Part shown: positions 63,455 through 64,000 of the stretch, one piece after another
How positions within the stretch are numbered: position 1 is the stretch's first letter
Layout: every line of letters starts with the position of its first letter
Source: Rhynochetos jubatus
Taxonomy: Eukaryota; Chordata; Aves; Eurypygiformes; Rhynochetidae
Length of the DNA: 64,000 bases
Assembly: GCA_027574665.1 (NCBI GenBank)
Contig: CM050648.1
Location: 138,074,175 to 138,138,174, forward strand
Direction of reading: 5' to 3'
The notes under the pieces: generated by a model
What the model saw: only the letters and a program-made list of their open reading frames with translations
The model's database searches: none
Told to the model about the DNA's origin: nothing
Position numbers and translations under genes: made by a program

Positions 63455-64000
63455 TGGGATCCAATCCCTCTGCCATGGGCAGGGGCACTTTCCTCTAGAC
63501 CAGGTAGCTCAAAGCCCCACCCAGCCTGGCCTTGAACACTTCCAGGATGGGGCATCCGCAACTTCTCTGGGCAATCTGTTCCAGTGCTTCACCACCCTCT
63601 CCATGAGGAACTTCTTCCTGATATCCAATCTAAATCTACCCTCTTTCAGCTTAAAGCCATCACTCCTTGTCCTACCACTATATGCCCTTATAAAAAGTCC
63701 CACTCCAGCTTCCTTGCAAGCCCCTTTGCAATGTATAAGATCTCCTTGAAGCCTACTCTTCTCCAGGCTGAACAACCCCAACTCTCTCAGCCTGCCCATA
63801 CAGGAGAGGTACTCCAGCCCTCTGATCATCTTCGTGGTCTCCTCTGGACCTGCTCCAACAGGTCCATGTCCTCCCTATGTTGAGGGCCCCAGAGCTGAAC
63901 AAAATACTCCAGGTGGGGTCTCACCAAAGCAGAGTAGAGGGGGGAGAATCCCCTCCCTCAAGCTGCTGGTCATGCTTCTTTTGATTCAGCCCAGGCTATG
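63455..64000 (-). mobile_element. CR1 LINE, 3' part, continues beyond the window
   Basis: This is a non-LTR retrotransposon of the bird CR1 family, lying antisense to the given strand. Read on the plus strand it shows the familiar reverse-complement CR1 text: a 'ctgccatgggcagggg' block near 63465, 'ctggccttgaacacttcc' near 63525, 'ctctccaggctgaacaacccc' style sequence near 63760, and 'gtggggtctcaccaaagc' near 63915. The order and spacing are as in the avian 3' end. The final 50 or so bases with the ATTCTATG-type terminal repeat, expected just left of 63455, are not recognisable, so the 3' tip is lost or decayed. The right edge is cut by the window, so the 5' truncation point is unknown. It diverges little from the family pattern, so it is the youngest repeat here. 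The subfamily is not assigned. Confidence 0.95.
63509..63829 (-). pseudogene. CR1 ORF2 C-terminal remnant (reverse transcriptase tail)
   Basis: About 106 codons stay open on the minus strand inside the CR1 copy. The translation includes [19 protein letters not shown], then [16 protein letters not shown] and [15 protein letters not shown], which is the C-terminus of the CR1 ORF2 polyprotein downstream of the reverse transcriptase core. The Met at 63829 is an internal residue of the family protein, not a real start. Close to the end, the expected [13 protein letters not shown]-type sequence turns into an unrelated reading after DAPS. This fits a one-base loss around 63540, so the natural C-terminus is out of frame. 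The fragment is not functional. It is useful mainly as proof of family and orientation. Confidence 0.9.

Noticed and set aside
1-64000. CRISPR arrays, operons, phage or plasmid genes
   Set aside because: Nothing of this kind is present. Repeat content and base composition indicate bird nuclear DNA.

Overview
This window looks like non-coding nuclear DNA from a bird. The clearest evidence is a set of CR1 LINE fragments with the avian 3' sequence. One is still young enough to be read as the C-terminus of CR1 ORF2 (minus strand, 63455 to the right edge). Others are middle-aged (31281-31460, 61880-62091), and two are very old, antisense copies (21860-22130 and 28510-29390) that resemble CR1 lineages of turtles and crocodilians. 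The rest is AT-rich sequence with A/T runs, short microsatellites and few interspersed repeats, which is typical of a bird intergenic desert or a very long intron. I see no bacterial or plasmid organisation, no operons, no CRISPR array, no rRNA or tRNA, and no LTR element I can name.

Layout. 1-21850 is mostly unannotatable sequence with a T15 run leading into a good splice-acceptor-like site (3711-3737), a near-perfect 27-bp palindrome next to a 15-bp tandem repeat (5818-5871), small local duplications (7745-7801, 16725-16764) and a GC-richer patch (about 11050-11350). 21860-22184 holds an ancient CR1 fragment followed by a juxtaposed acceptor/donor motif. 28510-29390 is the largest repeat, an ancient CR1. 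30480-30740 has a CCAAT/TATA promoter-like arrangement. 31281-31460 is a younger CR1 tail and 38605-38680 a doubtful one. 46467-46562 is the best hypothetical exon. 48600-48830 and 60100-60400 are dense in transcription-factor-like motifs and are my best guesses for enhancers. 61880 to the end is CR1-rich.

No protein-coding gene can be supported. Open frames up to 166 codons occur, but none resembles a protein I know except the two CR1 ORF2 remnants. Several begin at non-ATG codons, and several overlap other open frames in GC-rich patches. I found no new biological system. The points most worth checking are the palindrome, the hypothetical frame-preserving exons, the recursive-splice-like sites and the promoter-like block. 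All are hypotheses from motif reading.
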